A stretch of 36,566 nucleotides of DNA from an uncultured Myxococcaceae bacterium (GTDB lineage: Bacteria > Myxococcota_A > Polyangia > Polyangiales > Ga0077539): positions 1 to 36,566 of the forward strand of contig CAMFHP010000090.1 of the NCBI GenBank assembly GCA_945952225.1, given 5' to 3'. This document shows positions 1 through 8,203 of this stretch, one piece after another. A program made the position numbers and the translations under genes. The first letter of the stretch is position 1; each line of letters begins with the position of its first letter. The notes below the pieces were generated by a model that did not search any database, was not told where the DNA came from, and was given only the letters and a program-made list of their open reading frames with translations.

Positions 1-12
1 TCACAAGCCGGT

Positions 13-111
13 GCGGGGGTTTCGCTTTTCGAAGTCCCTTGAACCGGGCTCACGCAATAACCCCCGTCACAGCACGCAGGCGCCGTCGCGGGGGTTTTGC
101 GTTTCGAAATC
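13..111. repeat. Direct repeat pair (24 bp, 75 bp apart)
   Basis: Copies at 13-36 and 88-111 share GCGGGGGTTT, then a TTCGAA core, with only a few differences (for example CGCTTTTC against TGCGTTTC). They flank the single inverted AACCCCCG at 59-66. The arrangement gives two mutually exclusive stems. Purpose unknown; seen directly in the sequence. Confidence 0.6.
59..96 (-). terminator. Candidate terminator hairpin after ttcA
   Basis: AACCCCCG at 59-66 pairs perfectly with CGGGGGTT at 89-96 across a 22-nt loop. It lies about 80 nt downstream of the ttcA stop on the minus strand. On the plus strand the stem runs into TTTT, so it could also act on rightward transcription. The U-tract on the minus strand is weak, so the call is tentative. 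Confidence 0.4.
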
Positions 112-174
112 AGGGCTGTGGATCAAGGCGCATCGATGATCACGTGCGCCCTGCCCGTGGAACCGCAGCGTGCT

Positions 175-1041
175 TCACTCCACGATCGGGAGATGGCGTC
201 CGACTCGCACCGGGAGGGCGTCGAAGTGCTGCGCGCGCGGCTCGTGTGCTTCGTCGCGCTGGCCGTGGGGGCTCGCGAGCCAGGCCTCGCGAACACGCGG
301 GTCGAGCAGATGCGTCGGACGCACGTTCGAGAGCGCATGGGCCATCACCGCGCGCACGTCGGGCTGCTCCGCTTCGAGGGTGCGCAGCAACTCGGACACC
401 CGTTCGCGGCGCAGCCCCTCCTGCGAACCGCAGAGATTGCAGGGCAGGATCGGGAATCCGGCCTCGGCCGCGAAGCGAGCGATGTCGGCTTCCGCACAAT
501 CGATGAGCGGACGGATCACCTCGAATCGACCATCGTCGGTGGTGAAGCGCGCGGGCATGGCCTGGAGCTTTCCGCTGTAGATCAGATTGAGCAGAAAGGT
601 CTCGAGGCCGTCGTCACGGTGGTGGCCGAGCGCGACCTTGTTGCACCCGAGGCGCGCGGCGGCCGTGTAGAGAATGCCCCGACGAAGCCGCGAACACAGC
701 GAGCAGTAGGTTGCGCCTTCGGGGAGCGTGTCCTTCACGACGGTGTAGGTGTCTTCGGACAGGATTTCATAGGCCACACCCCGCGCATCGAGCCAGTGAA
801 CCAGAGAGGTTCCGTCGTAGCCCGGTTGACGCTGGTCGAGGTGCACGGCGATGAGCTCCACCGCGAGACCCGCCGCGCGCACGTGCTGGGGGAGCAGGTG
901 CAGGAGCGTGTAGCTGTCCTTGCCGCCCGAGATCGCCACGAGCACGCGATCCCCCGACGCGAGCAGGTCGTGGCGCTCGCAGGTCTCTCGCATCGTGCGG
1001 TAGAGCCGCCGTTCCGTTCGCTTCGCCTCGTTCGAACTCAT
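175..1041 (-). CDS. ttcA: tRNA 2-thiocytidine(32) synthetase TtcA
   Basis: A 288-residue cytoplasmic ATP-dependent tRNA thiolase that makes 2-thiocytidine at position 32 of certain tRNAs. The PP-loop SGGKDS sits at residues 38-43. The iron-sulfur cysteine pair is CSLC at 113-116 and the second pair CNLC is at 201-204, the arrangement known for TtcA (a [4Fe-4S] enzyme). GHHRDD at 140-144 is the family's conserved core motif. Length is close to the usual 270-310 residues. The gene begins 24 bp after the small secreted-protein gene and is last in a four-gene minus-strand run headed by a haem c lipoprotein, an odd partnership for a tRNA-modifying enzyme. The ATG at 1041 gives the expected N-terminus. 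Confidence 0.93.
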   Translation of the reverse strand: MSSNEAKRTERRLYRTMRETCERHDLLASGDRVLVAISGGKDSYTLLHLLPQHVRAAGLAVELIAVHLDQRQPGYDGTSLVHWLDARGVAYEILSEDTYTVVKDTLPEGATYCSLCSRLRRGILYTAAARLGCNKVALGHHRDDGLETFLLNLIYSGKLQAMPARFTTDDGRFEVIRPLIDCAEADIARFAAEAGFPILPCNLCGSQEGLRRERVSELLRTLEAEQPDVRAVMAHALSNVRPTHLLDPRVREAWLASPHGQRDEAHEPRAQHFDALPVRVGRHLPIVE

Positions 1042-1065
1042 GGGATGCGGGGTGTATCCGCAGCG

Positions 1066-1500
1066 TCAGTCAGACACCAGCGTGCAGCGCATCGAAGCAC
1101 CCTCACGGCCACACTCCACCGCGCGCACCGCCACGAGGCAGCGTCCGCCCATCGCGCAGTCCAGGGCAATGCCCGCCCGGCCGAGCGCGGTCGTCAGCGC
1201 CCGTGCCGATGCGCCGCGGAGCGAGGCGTCGCCGGTGCAGGTGTAACGGGGCGCAGGAGGAGACTGGTGGGGACGGCCGACCCAGCCTGCGCCGACGCCG
1301 AGGCGCTCGCAGGTGAGCGAGGCGACGTGGGCCGAGCGCGCGTCGACGCCGCGAACCCGCGCACGATGGAGGGCCCGGTGCAACGACACCGCGCGCGCTC
1401 CGTGGAGTGTGATGGGATCCGCGGAAGCCGTGAGGGGCAACGTCGCGATGCCAGCGAGCGACACCACGTACCCTGCGAGCCGGGGAGCGATGTGGATCAC
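1066..1500 (-). CDS. Small secreted Cys-containing protein, unknown
   Basis: A 144-residue protein I do not recognise. The GTG start at 1500 overlaps the stop of the DUF1501 gene (GTGA), which argues for translational coupling. The N-terminus reads as a Sec signal peptide: a short positive stretch, a hydrophobic core through AGIATLPLTASA, and likely cleavage after ASA near residue 27. The mature part is Arg/Ala-rich and has six cysteines, the last four clustered in the C-terminal third (LDC, GRC, VEC, RC), suggesting disulfides and an extracytoplasmic location. No catalytic motif is visible. The frame is open far upstream, but that extension is a shadow of the DUF1501 gene. Existence is likely from the coupling and the signal peptide; function unknown. 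Confidence 0.62.
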   Translation of the reverse strand: MIHIAPRLAGYVVSLAGIATLPLTASADPITLHGARAVSLHRALHRARVRGVDARSAHVASLTCERLGVGAGWVGRPHQSPPAPRYTCTGDASLRGASARALTTALGRAGIALDCAMGGRCLVAVRAVECGREGASMRCTLVSD

Positions 1501-2801
1501 GTGGGAAAGAGGTTGATCCGCTCGCCGTAGATGGGGAACTGCCGCGCGGCTTCGGCTGTTTCGACCCCAGCGAGCTGCCGCAGCGACATGTGGATCGACT
1601 TCGGGTTGAGCTTGCGCGTGGCCGTGTCGCTCGGGGTGAGCGTTCCGAAATCGAGTCCCCGCGCGCGCTGACGGTCGTCGGTTGCGCCGATCACGCGGCC
1701 GCCCTGGATGCCCGCGCCCATGAGCAGCATCGAGGTGACGGACCAGTGGTCCTTGCCGCGCGAGGTGTTGTACTGCGGCGTGCGTCCGAAGTCGGAGCCG
1801 ACCATCACCACCACGCGGTCGCGGAGGTTCGCGGCATCGATCGCGTCCATCAGCAGGTCGACGCCCGAGAGCAGACGGCCGAGCGCGTTGCCCTGCGCGT
1901 TGTCGTGGTCTCCGTGCGTGTCGAAGCCGCCCACGGAGAGATTCGCCGCCGCCGAGACGCCAGCCTGGTAGGCCGCGAGCGCCACGAGACCCTGCTTCAA
2001 GATCGGGTTGCGCGCGTTGTTGAGCACGTCGTTCGACGGCAGAAACTGCATCAGCCGTTCGAGCAGGTTGCCGCCGTTGCGGGTCTCGAGGGCCTGACGC
2101 ATCGAGAGCTGCCAGGTCGGGAGCGTCTGCGCCGCCGCCATCGCCGCGAGGCGCTCGTTCTGGGCGCGCTGGATGCGATCCATCGTCGCCGTGCTGTGGA
2201 ACTGCACCGCCGCGTTGTTGGGGTCGGGGCGGTTGGGACGCGCGATGCGCGCGATCGTGTCGATGCTGTTGAGCCGCGTGAGGGGCACGACGCCCGCGGT
2301 GTTCTCGTAGCCGCCGTTGCTCAGAAAGCCCAACGGACGGCCCGGCGCGAGCGAGGCCGCGATGATCGCCGCGAGCGGGGGATAGCCGTCTTCGAGGTGT
2401 CCCGACCAGGTGTACCGCGTGCCCGTGTCGTGGTTGTTCGTCTGCATGTCGATGCCGTTGAGCACCAGCAGACGGTCGCGGAACTTCTCGAAGAACTGCT
2501 GGTTGCTGATCATCCGACGGCCGTCGTCGGAGAAGGTCAGCGGCGCGTACTGAAAGGGCCCCGCGCTCCCGATCTGCGCGGGCATGAACTGACGGTTGAT
2601 GTCTCCGCCCTTGGGGTCGCAGACCATCGTCGGGTCCCACCCGCCACCCGCGTTGATGAACAGAAAGAAGCGGCCCGCGTAGGGCTCGAGCGCCGTGTTG
2701 CGCGGCATCGGCTGCGCGTGCAGAAGCCGACGGGCGACGGGAGAAACGCCCGCGGTGAGTCCCGCGAGCACGCTCAGTCCGAGGAAGTTGCGACGGTCCA
2801 T
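1497..2801 (-). CDS. DUF1501 family Tat-exported protein
   Basis: A 434-residue protein of the DUF1501 family (alkaline-phosphatase/sulfatase-like fold, common in Planctomycetes and Myxococcota). The N-terminus MDRRNFLGLSVLAGL carries a twin-arginine motif and a hydrophobic stretch ending near AHAQ-like residues, so export by Tat is expected. Family-type motifs are GGWDPTM near residue 54, a GFDTHGDHD segment, and the late VVMVGSDFGRTP and GKDHW motifs, which supply the Asp/His residues typical of the fold. The gene starts 22 bp after the large haem c lipoprotein gene. DUF1501 genes are very often paired with DUF1549/DUF1588-type cytochrome proteins, as here. Substrate unknown; a periplasmic hydrolase or structural role are both possible. 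Confidence 0.9.
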   Translation of the reverse strand: MDRRNFLGLSVLAGLTAGVSPVARRLLHAQPMPRNTALEPYAGRFFLFINAGGGWDPTMVCDPKGGDINRQFMPAQIGSAGPFQYAPLTFSDDGRRMISNQQFFEKFRDRLLVLNGIDMQTNNHDTGTRYTWSGHLEDGYPPLAAIIAASLAPGRPLGFLSNGGYENTAGVVPLTRLNSIDTIARIARPNRPDPNNAAVQFHSTATMDRIQRAQNERLAAMAAAQTLPTWQLSMRQALETRNGGNLLERLMQFLPSNDVLNNARNPILKQGLVALAAYQAGVSAAANLSVGGFDTHGDHDNAQGNALGRLLSGVDLLMDAIDAANLRDRVVVMVGSDFGRTPQYNTSRGKDHWSVTSMLLMGAGIQGGRVIGATDDRQRARGLDFGTLTPSDTATRKLNPKSIHMSLRQLAGVETAEAARQFPIYGERINLFPT

Positions 2802-2823
2802 GGTGGTCCTTCGTCTCCTGCGT

Positions 2824-5238
2824 TCACTGGTAGAGGAAGCGGTAGTCGGAGAGGAGGTACGTGAGCACGGCCATCCACGCGCGCACCGTGCCCCGCGGAT
2901 CGGACGTCACCTGCGCGCCCGCCGGCGTGATGGCCTCGTTGGTCACCGGGCTCCGCGTCGCGCGGCATGCCTCGGGGATCGCGCTGCCCGTCATCACCGC
3001 CTCACGCCACGTCTCCAGAAAGAGCTGGTACGTGCGCTCGATCTCCGGCGAATCCGACGGGAGCCGCTCGCCGAGAATGGCCTCGTGGAGATCCACGATG
3101 TTCTGCCGGATCTGCGCGATGCTCCCGGGCACGGACTGTCCCGCGCTCTCGGGCACCGTCTCGATGTACACCCGACGGAAGAAGCGACGCTCGGCCAGGG
3201 GCTTCGTGAAATCAAACGCCGTCGCGCGGCACGCCATCTCGTTCGCCATGCGCTGCGCGATGCCCACGATCACGCCGCTCGGGTCGGTCACGCGCCGCAC
3301 GATCGTGTCGGAGTCGATGCCGCCGTACGAGAGATAGAGCCCGTTGGTGAGCCACCCGTAGTTGCCGTTCGAAGCCACGTCGCGGGCCGCGTCCTGCGCC
3401 CAGCCGAAGCCCATGATCGCGCGGAGCTTGCGGTCGAGGAGCTCGGGGGTGAGCAGTCGCGCCGTGCCGATGCCGCCGTGCGAGGCCATGCGCGTCGCGT
3501 CGCCCTGCGTGACCGCGCCCACCGCGCGGTAGATCGGCGAGCGGATCATCTCCAGCACGGCCGTCTTGAAGTTCATCCCCGAGGCGGTGAAGCGGTTGGC
3601 GATCGCGCGGAAGATGCGGTCCTGCTCGTTCCACGAGGACGCGCGGGCGGCGTAGAGGGGATCGGCCGTGTCGGTCGGGTAGACGAGCGCGTCGCGTCCC
3701 GTGAGCGTCTTGTAGAGAAAGCGCACCACGGAGACCGCGAAGCGCGGATCGCTCACGATGCGCGGCCCGAGCCACCGGAGGCCCGCGCGGTAGCTCGACC
3801 CGGGCATGTCTTCGCCCGCGAATCCGGGCGGCGCCATGTCGGTGTACCAGGCGTCGTTGGGGTCGTAGCGCCACGATCCGCCGAAGGACGACAGGCTGCG
3901 GAACGCGCCCGCGATCGGGTCGTTGATGCGATGGCACGTCACGCACGGCCCGTAGTTGAGCGTCGGCGTCTGCACCAGCGCCTCGCTCGCCGTCGGGTCG
4001 ATGGGACGCTCGCCGACCTTCAAGATGTCGGTCGCGAGGAAGTACGACTGAACGATGCGCGCGCGGTGACGGTTGCGGTTGGTCTCGGTGTTGGGATACC
4101 GCGCGAGGAACACCGGCATCGTCAGGATGCCCGCGTGGGGAAAGTCCGCCGACTCGCGGCGCGTGGCGCTGTACACCCGCGTGTAGCGCAGGCGCGCGGG
4201 CTGGAGCTCGTCGGCGTCGTAGGTGCCGTTGAAGCGCACCTGGTCGGTCACGCCGTACACGTGCGCCGACTGCGGATTCACGAGGGTGTAGTCCGCCGTG
4301 AGGATCTCGGAGAACGGGCGGTTGTTGCGCACCACGTACTCAAAGAGGTTCACGGGTTCGCGCGCGATCGCGTTGTTCGCCGCGAGGAACGACGCCCGCA
4401 CGTCGGCGCACACGGCCATCGCGCGGTCGCGTCCGCAGCACTCGAGACCGTCGGCGCCCGCTCCGCCGCCGTAGGTGCCGCGGTTCGGGAAGTCATCGCT
4501 GTTGAGAAGGTTGAGTGCGCGCTGGTCGCATCCGTCGCCCGACACGTAGCGGTCGGTGAGGAGCATGTCGTTCCACGCGGTGCGCATGCGCGCGTAGAAG
4601 GCCGGCGACTCGATCATCGCCGTGAAGGTCGCGACGAAGCCCGCCTCGCTCACGCCGCCGCGCGCGTACTCGTCGTCGGTGGGCAGCCGCCCGAGCAGAT
4701 CGAGCGAGGCCTTGCGCAGCGTGGCCCGCCAGTCGAGCAGCGTCACGCCCGAGGGCGCCGCGATGGAGCCGTAATCCGCGCACGACTCCGCGCCGCTCGA
4801 CGTGAGCCGGTCGACGAGTTCGGAGAGCGCCGCGTACTCGGGCGATCCCTCGGTGAGCACCGCGCCACCACCATGCTGAACGCGCCCGAGGGGCTTCGCG
4901 AGCAGCGTGCTCATCGTCGTGCCGTCGACGTTGTAGCTCTGGTTCGCCATCGCGATGGCCGCCGCGAGGTTCGTGTCGGCGAAGTCGGGGTAGCTCGCGG
5001 GCAGGAGCTGAAAGCGCGCGCCGCGGTCCTGCGCGACGCCGCCGGGCGCGTGGCATCCGACGCACTTCTGCGCCATCACCGGGCCCCACACGTCGGTCAG
5101 AAAGTACGACCGCGTCGACTCGCAGCTCGCCCCGGGCTCGCCGATGTCGCCGTCGAAGCACCCCGAGGGGGCCACCGTCGCTGCGGCCACCACAAAGGCC
5201 GCCGCCGAGAAGCGCGAACGCCACGTGCGCTGGTGCAT
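2824..5238 (-). CDS. Haem c multidomain lipoprotein (DUF1588/1592-like)
   Basis: An 804-residue predicted lipoprotein. From the ATG at 5238 the N-terminus has a signal sequence ending in the lipobox-like VAPSGC (Cys27). A first haem c motif, CVGCH, is at residues 59-63 and a second, CVTCH, at 432-436, followed by RINDPI, which resembles the CxxCH-xxDP signature of DUF1588. The region between and after resembles the planctomycete/myxobacterial DUF1592-DUF1585 cytochrome set. The frame is open to 5322, but the ATG at 5238 gives the clean signal peptide and has AAGGAG 13 nt upstream. It is the first gene of the run with the DUF1501 gene. Role inferred: extracytoplasmic redox protein partnered with DUF1501; the exact reaction is unknown. 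Confidence 0.85.
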   Translation of the reverse strand: MHQRTWRSRFSAAAFVVAAATVAPSGCFDGDIGEPGASCESTRSYFLTDVWGPVMAQKCVGCHAPGGVAQDRGARFQLLPASYPDFADTNLAAAIAMANQSYNVDGTTMSTLLAKPLGRVQHGGGAVLTEGSPEYAALSELVDRLTSSGAESCADYGSIAAPSGVTLLDWRATLRKASLDLLGRLPTDDEYARGGVSEAGFVATFTAMIESPAFYARMRTAWNDMLLTDRYVSGDGCDQRALNLLNSDDFPNRGTYGGGAGADGLECCGRDRAMAVCADVRASFLAANNAIAREPVNLFEYVVRNNRPFSEILTADYTLVNPQSAHVYGVTDQVRFNGTYDADELQPARLRYTRVYSATRRESADFPHAGILTMPVFLARYPNTETNRNRHRARIVQSYFLATDILKVGERPIDPTASEALVQTPTLNYGPCVTCHRINDPIAGAFRSLSSFGGSWRYDPNDAWYTDMAPPGFAGEDMPGSSYRAGLRWLGPRIVSDPRFAVSVVRFLYKTLTGRDALVYPTDTADPLYAARASSWNEQDRIFRAIANRFTASGMNFKTAVLEMIRSPIYRAVGAVTQGDATRMASHGGIGTARLLTPELLDRKLRAIMGFGWAQDAARDVASNGNYGWLTNGLYLSYGGIDSDTIVRRVTDPSGVIVGIAQRMANEMACRATAFDFTKPLAERRFFRRVYIETVPESAGQSVPGSIAQIRQNIVDLHEAILGERLPSDSPEIERTYQLFLETWREAVMTGSAIPEACRATRSPVTNEAITPAGAQVTSDPRGTVRAWMAVLTYLLSDYRFLYQ

Positions 5239-5408
5239 GGAGGGATCTCGACTCCTTGATTCGCCCCCCGGCGGCTCGATGCGCGCCCGCATGGACGCCG
5301 CAACGCGCGGCAGGCGAAACACCTATCGTTCGCACAGTGCGCGCGCTGCGGTCAACGGTGCGTCGTGTGTCTTTCTCCGCACGCGTGATAGGGTCCGCGC
5401 CCCCTTCG

Positions 5409-6281
5409 ATGCGCACCTACCTGGGCGATGCGATGGCGCTCGGTTGCGCCGTGGTCTGGGCCGTCGCCGTGCTGCTGTTCCGCTCGCTGCGCGGGGTTCC
5501 GCCCGTCACGCTCAATCTCTTCAAGAACCTTCTCGCGGCGGTGCTCCTGGTGCTCACCACCGCGGCGCTCGGTCACCGTTGGGAGATCCACCACCGCCCG
5601 TGGGACCTCGCGAGCCTCGTGCTCTCGGGCGTGCTCGGTCTCGCCGTCGCCGACTCGCTCTTTCTCGCGGGTCTCGCGCGTGTCGATGCCTCCGTGGCCG
5701 CCGTGGCCGACTGCGCCTACTCGCCCACGGTGCTCGTGCTTGCGACGGTGTTTCTCGGGGAGGTTCCGGGCGCGGGACTGCTCTGGGGCACGCCGCTCGT
5801 GCTCGCGGGCCTCGCCGCCGTGGCGTGGTCGGGATCGGGCGCCGCCACCGTCGACCGCCGCGGCCTCGCGCTCGTGCTCTCGGGCGTGACCACCACCGCG
5901 GTGGGTGTGGTGATCGCGCGTCCTGCCCTCGCGCGTGCGGACCTCTTCGAAGCCACCGCGGTGCGCCTCCTCGCGGGCTCCGCGGCGCTGCTCGTGGTCT
6001 CCGCCGCGCGCGGTCGCCTCGCCGAAGCCGTGGCCCTGTTGCGTCCGCAACCGCTGTGGAAGAAGGCCGTTCCCGCGGCGGTGTTCGCCACGTACCTCTC
6101 GATGCTGCTGTGGTTGGGCGGCATGAAGTACGGCACCGCCTCGCGCGCCGCGCTGCTCAACCAGACGGGCACACTGTGGCTGCTGATCGTGTCGCGCTTT
6201 CTCGGTGAGACCGTCTCGCGTCGTCGCGTGGCGGGCGCGCTCCTCGCCGTGCTCGGCGTGGTGATCGTGCTGCGAGGCTGA
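5409..6281 (+). CDS. EamA/DMT-family transporter
   Basis: A 290-residue integral membrane protein with two repeated EamA halves (about residues 7-138 and 150-288) and roughly ten hydrophobic helices, the standard drug/metabolite transporter build. Family-like features are the early GCAVVWAVAVLLFR helix, DSLFLAGLARVDAS at the end of helix 3, SPTVLVLATVFLGE in the first half, and LNQTGTLWLLIVSRFLGE in the second. The frame is open upstream to 5256, but that part is Arg-rich and lies in the divergent intergenic region; the ATG at 5409 gives the correct cytoplasmic N-terminus. Substrate cannot be told from sequence. The gene converges on the next lipoprotein gene with only 5 bp between stops. Confidence 0.88.
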   Translation: MRTYLGDAMALGCAVVWAVAVLLFRSLRGVPPVTLNLFKNLLAAVLLVLTTAALGHRWEIHHRPWDLASLVLSGVLGLAVADSLFLAGLARVDASVAAVADCAYSPTVLVLATVFLGEVPGAGLLWGTPLVLAGLAAVAWSGSGAATVDRRGLALVLSGVTTTAVGVVIARPALARADLFEATAVRLLAGSAALLVVSAARGRLAEAVALLRPQPLWKKAVPAAVFATYLSMLLWLGGMKYGTASRAALLNQTGTLWLLIVSRFLGETVSRRRVAGALLAVLGVVIVLRG

Positions 6282-6286
6282 CCTTC

Positions 6287-7135
6287 TCAGGCGTCGCCCG
6301 CGTCGCTCGCGTCGCTCACGTCGGACGCATCGCCCGCGTCGCCTGCATCGCGCACGTCGACGGACGCGTCGCCCGCATCGCGCACGTCGACGGACGCATC
6401 GCCCGCATCGCGCACGTCGACGGACGCATCGGCCGCGTCGCTCCCATCCGCGGCATCGCTCGCGTCGGACGCATCGGCCGCGTCGCGCTCGACGGCTCCG
6501 TCGGATACGTCGGAATCTTCCGACGCATCCGCGGCATCGCTCGCGTCGCGCGTGGCGTCGATCGCTGCGTCGGCCACATCGGTGGCATCGGGAACGTCGG
6601 ACACGTCGGACACGTCGCGCACGTCGGCCACGTCGACGGTCGCATCGACCGCGCCGTCGGGGGACGCGTCGAGACCGGCATCGCCGCGCAGGGTGCCGAG
6701 CCAACCGCGCACGCAGGCGAGCTCCGACGCGCTGAGCGCAGGGGTGCCCAGGGGCATGCGCGATCCGCACGTGGGTGACGCGCCGAGCTTGGCCATGAAG
6801 TACCCCGCGGAGGGGGCGTTCGGATCGACGAGCACGGCGCCCATGCACCCGCTCGAACGCACGCCCACGAGCCGCGAGGCCACGTTGTCGGACGCGAGGT
6901 CGAGGCCGCCGGCGCGCATCCCGCGGTCGTGGCACCCGGCGGTCGCGCAGCGCGGGCGGATGAGCTGCGCTTCGACGTTGTTCACGCCGAGAAGACACGC
7001 CTGCGCGCCGCTGTCGGTCGCGCCGTTGCCGACAAAATCCTCGGGGTTCTCGATGCGCCCGGGGCAGGCCGCGAGGGCCATCGCGAGGAGGGTGAGTCGC
7101 GCGAGGTCGCGCGCGTGGAGAGAGGTCGCGCTCAT
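6287..7135 (-). CDS. Lipoprotein with CX4CH motif and Asp/Ser/Ala repeat tail
   Basis: A 282-residue predicted lipoprotein. The signal peptide ends in LALAAC-type lipobox (Cys24). Residues of about 45-140 form a compact cysteine-containing domain with the motif C-A-T-A-G-C-H, a C-x4-C-H variant of the haem c site, followed by an MPLGTPALSASELACVRGWL segment like the end of small cytochrome domains, where the Met could be the distal ligand. The second half (about 145-282) is low-complexity, built of D-x-S/A-D tripeptides, ending with three copies of a ten-residue unit (VRDAGDASVD). ATG at 7135 overlaps the stop of the upstream barrel gene (ATGA). Surface or periplasmic electron-carrying protein with a flexible acidic tail is the best guess. 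Confidence 0.75.
   Translation of the reverse strand: MSATSLHARDLARLTLLAMALAACPGRIENPEDFVGNGATDSGAQACLLGVNNVEAQLIRPRCATAGCHDRGMRAGGLDLASDNVASRLVGVRSSGCMGAVLVDPNAPSAGYFMAKLGASPTCGSRMPLGTPALSASELACVRGWLGTLRGDAGLDASPDGAVDATVDVADVRDVSDVSDVPDATDVADAAIDATRDASDAADASEDSDVSDGAVERDAADASDASDAADGSDAADASVDVRDAGDASVDVRDAGDASVDVRDAGDAGDASDVSDASDAGDA
6345..6434 (-). repeat. 30-bp tandem repeat, 3 copies, coding
   Basis: Three near-perfect 30-bp units at 6345-6374, 6375-6404 and 6405-6434 lie in frame near the 3' end of the lipoprotein gene and encode a ten-residue acidic repeat. Units differ at two positions. Such arrays expand and contract easily. Confidence 0.85.
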
Positions 7136-8145
7136 CGCCGGTACGCCAGGCTCAGGGTGGTTGCGAAATCGTCGTCGATGGCGCCGCCCGCCACGCGGTG
7201 GTCGCCGACCTGCGGGTTCATCGAGAGGAACCATCGACGCCAGTCGAGGTCGAGGCGCGCTTCGAGTCCGTGCGTGAGCGAGAGCGTCGCGCCCGCGCCC
7301 GCTTCGACCCCGCCGCCCGAGGCGCGCGGAAAGAACTCGTCGCTCCCGAGCTCGCCGAAGGCGACGGGGAGAAGGTATCCGCCGCGCACGCGAACCCCGA
7401 TGCGGTCGGTGATCCGAAGGCGTCCGTCGACGCGCGCGTGCACGGACTCGTAGGTCACGTTGGGGAGCCCCTCGGGCGGCGCTTCGGCCACGGCGCTGCG
7501 GTCGACGGTGAACGACTGCCGCGTGTACGCGAGCGTGAGACCGAGCTCCGCGCGCCAGACCGTGTACCGCCCGCGCGCGCCCACGGTGAGGCGCGTGACC
7601 GACGTGGGATAGCTGCGTCCTTCAGCGTCGCTCGACGTGAGGTACGGCACCACGGAGCCCTCGACCACGAGGCCGAACCACGACGCTACGCCGCGCGAGA
7701 ACAGGGCGCCGGGGTACACCTCGACGCGTCCTGCGAGCGCGGGCACGCCGATCACACGGTACGGCCGGAGCTGCTGGAACAGATCGTCGGTGAACCACAG
7801 GTCGCGCGCGAACACCCGCACGCCGAGCTCCGCATCGAGCCACGCGGGACGCGGCGCTTCCGCGGCGGGCGGAGGTGGAGGCGGAGGCGGGGGCGCTTCC
7901 ACAACGGGCGGAGGCGGCGGCGGCGGTTCGGGCGGTGGCGGCGGGGCCTCGGGCGGCGCTTCGGGGGGCGGCGGCGGCGGCTCCGGGGGAAGCGTCGCAG
8001 GGCGCGCGGCGGGGCGCTGCGGAGGCCGCACGAGGGGACGCGCAGGCTGCGGACGGCGCGGGGGCTGTGCGGGCGCAGCGCGGGCCGCAAGGAGCGCCGC
8101 GGTCAGGCCGACGAGCGCGTGCAGACGAACGGGAGGGCGCGGCAT
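7132..8145 (-). CDS. Outer-membrane beta-barrel protein with Pro-rich linker
   Basis: A 337-residue protein. From the ATG at 8145 the N-terminus is a Sec signal peptide (hydrophobic LVGLTAALLAARAA, likely cleavage after APAQ). Residues about 28-110 form a linker of proline runs broken by Glu and Ala. The rest alternates polar and hydrophobic residues in strand-like blocks with paired turns, e.g. FGLVVEGSVVPYL, RLTVGARGRYTVW, AELGLTLAYTR, and ends in the aromatic/hydrophobic strand TTLSLAYRR, all typical of a small outer-membrane barrel. The Pro-rich part could span the periplasm or contact peptidoglycan. The gene is coupled by ATGA overlap to the downstream CX4CH lipoprotein, suggesting they work together. 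An open extension to 8196 precedes the signal peptide and was not used. Confidence 0.72.
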   Translation of the reverse strand: MPRPPVRLHALVGLTAALLAARAAPAQPPRRPQPARPLVRPPQRPAARPATLPPEPPPPPPEAPPEAPPPPPEPPPPPPPVVEAPPPPPPPPPAAEAPRPAWLDAELGVRVFARDLWFTDDLFQQLRPYRVIGVPALAGRVEVYPGALFSRGVASWFGLVVEGSVVPYLTSSDAEGRSYPTSVTRLTVGARGRYTVWRAELGLTLAYTRQSFTVDRSAVAEAPPEGLPNVTYESVHARVDGRLRITDRIGVRVRGGYLLPVAFGELGSDEFFPRASGGGVEAGAGATLSLTHGLEARLDLDWRRWFLSMNPQVGDHRVAGGAIDDDFATTLSLAYRR

Positions 8146-8203
8146 CGGAGAAGGCCGCGACGATACCAGCAAGCGCCCCGCGAGACGGAGCGACAAGTGT
8201 GGG

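Larger units (their letters stand above)
1..174. other. Intergenic left edge, downstream of ttcA
   Basis: No credible gene is seen here; the ttcA stop lies at 175-177. The stretch holds two near-identical direct copies of a 24-base sequence at 13-36 and 88-111, 75 bp apart, each with CGGGGGTT and a TTCGAA core. An inverted copy, AACCCCCG, lies at 59-66 and can pair with either. A transcription-termination role is the simplest reading, because ttcA transcription enters from the right. Confidence 0.5.

Noticed and set aside
2695-5259. Long plus-strand open frame (about 854 codons) opposite the haem c lipoprotein
   Set aside because: It is the antisense shadow of a recognised gene in GC-rich DNA; the translation is Arg/His/Val-rich with no domain.
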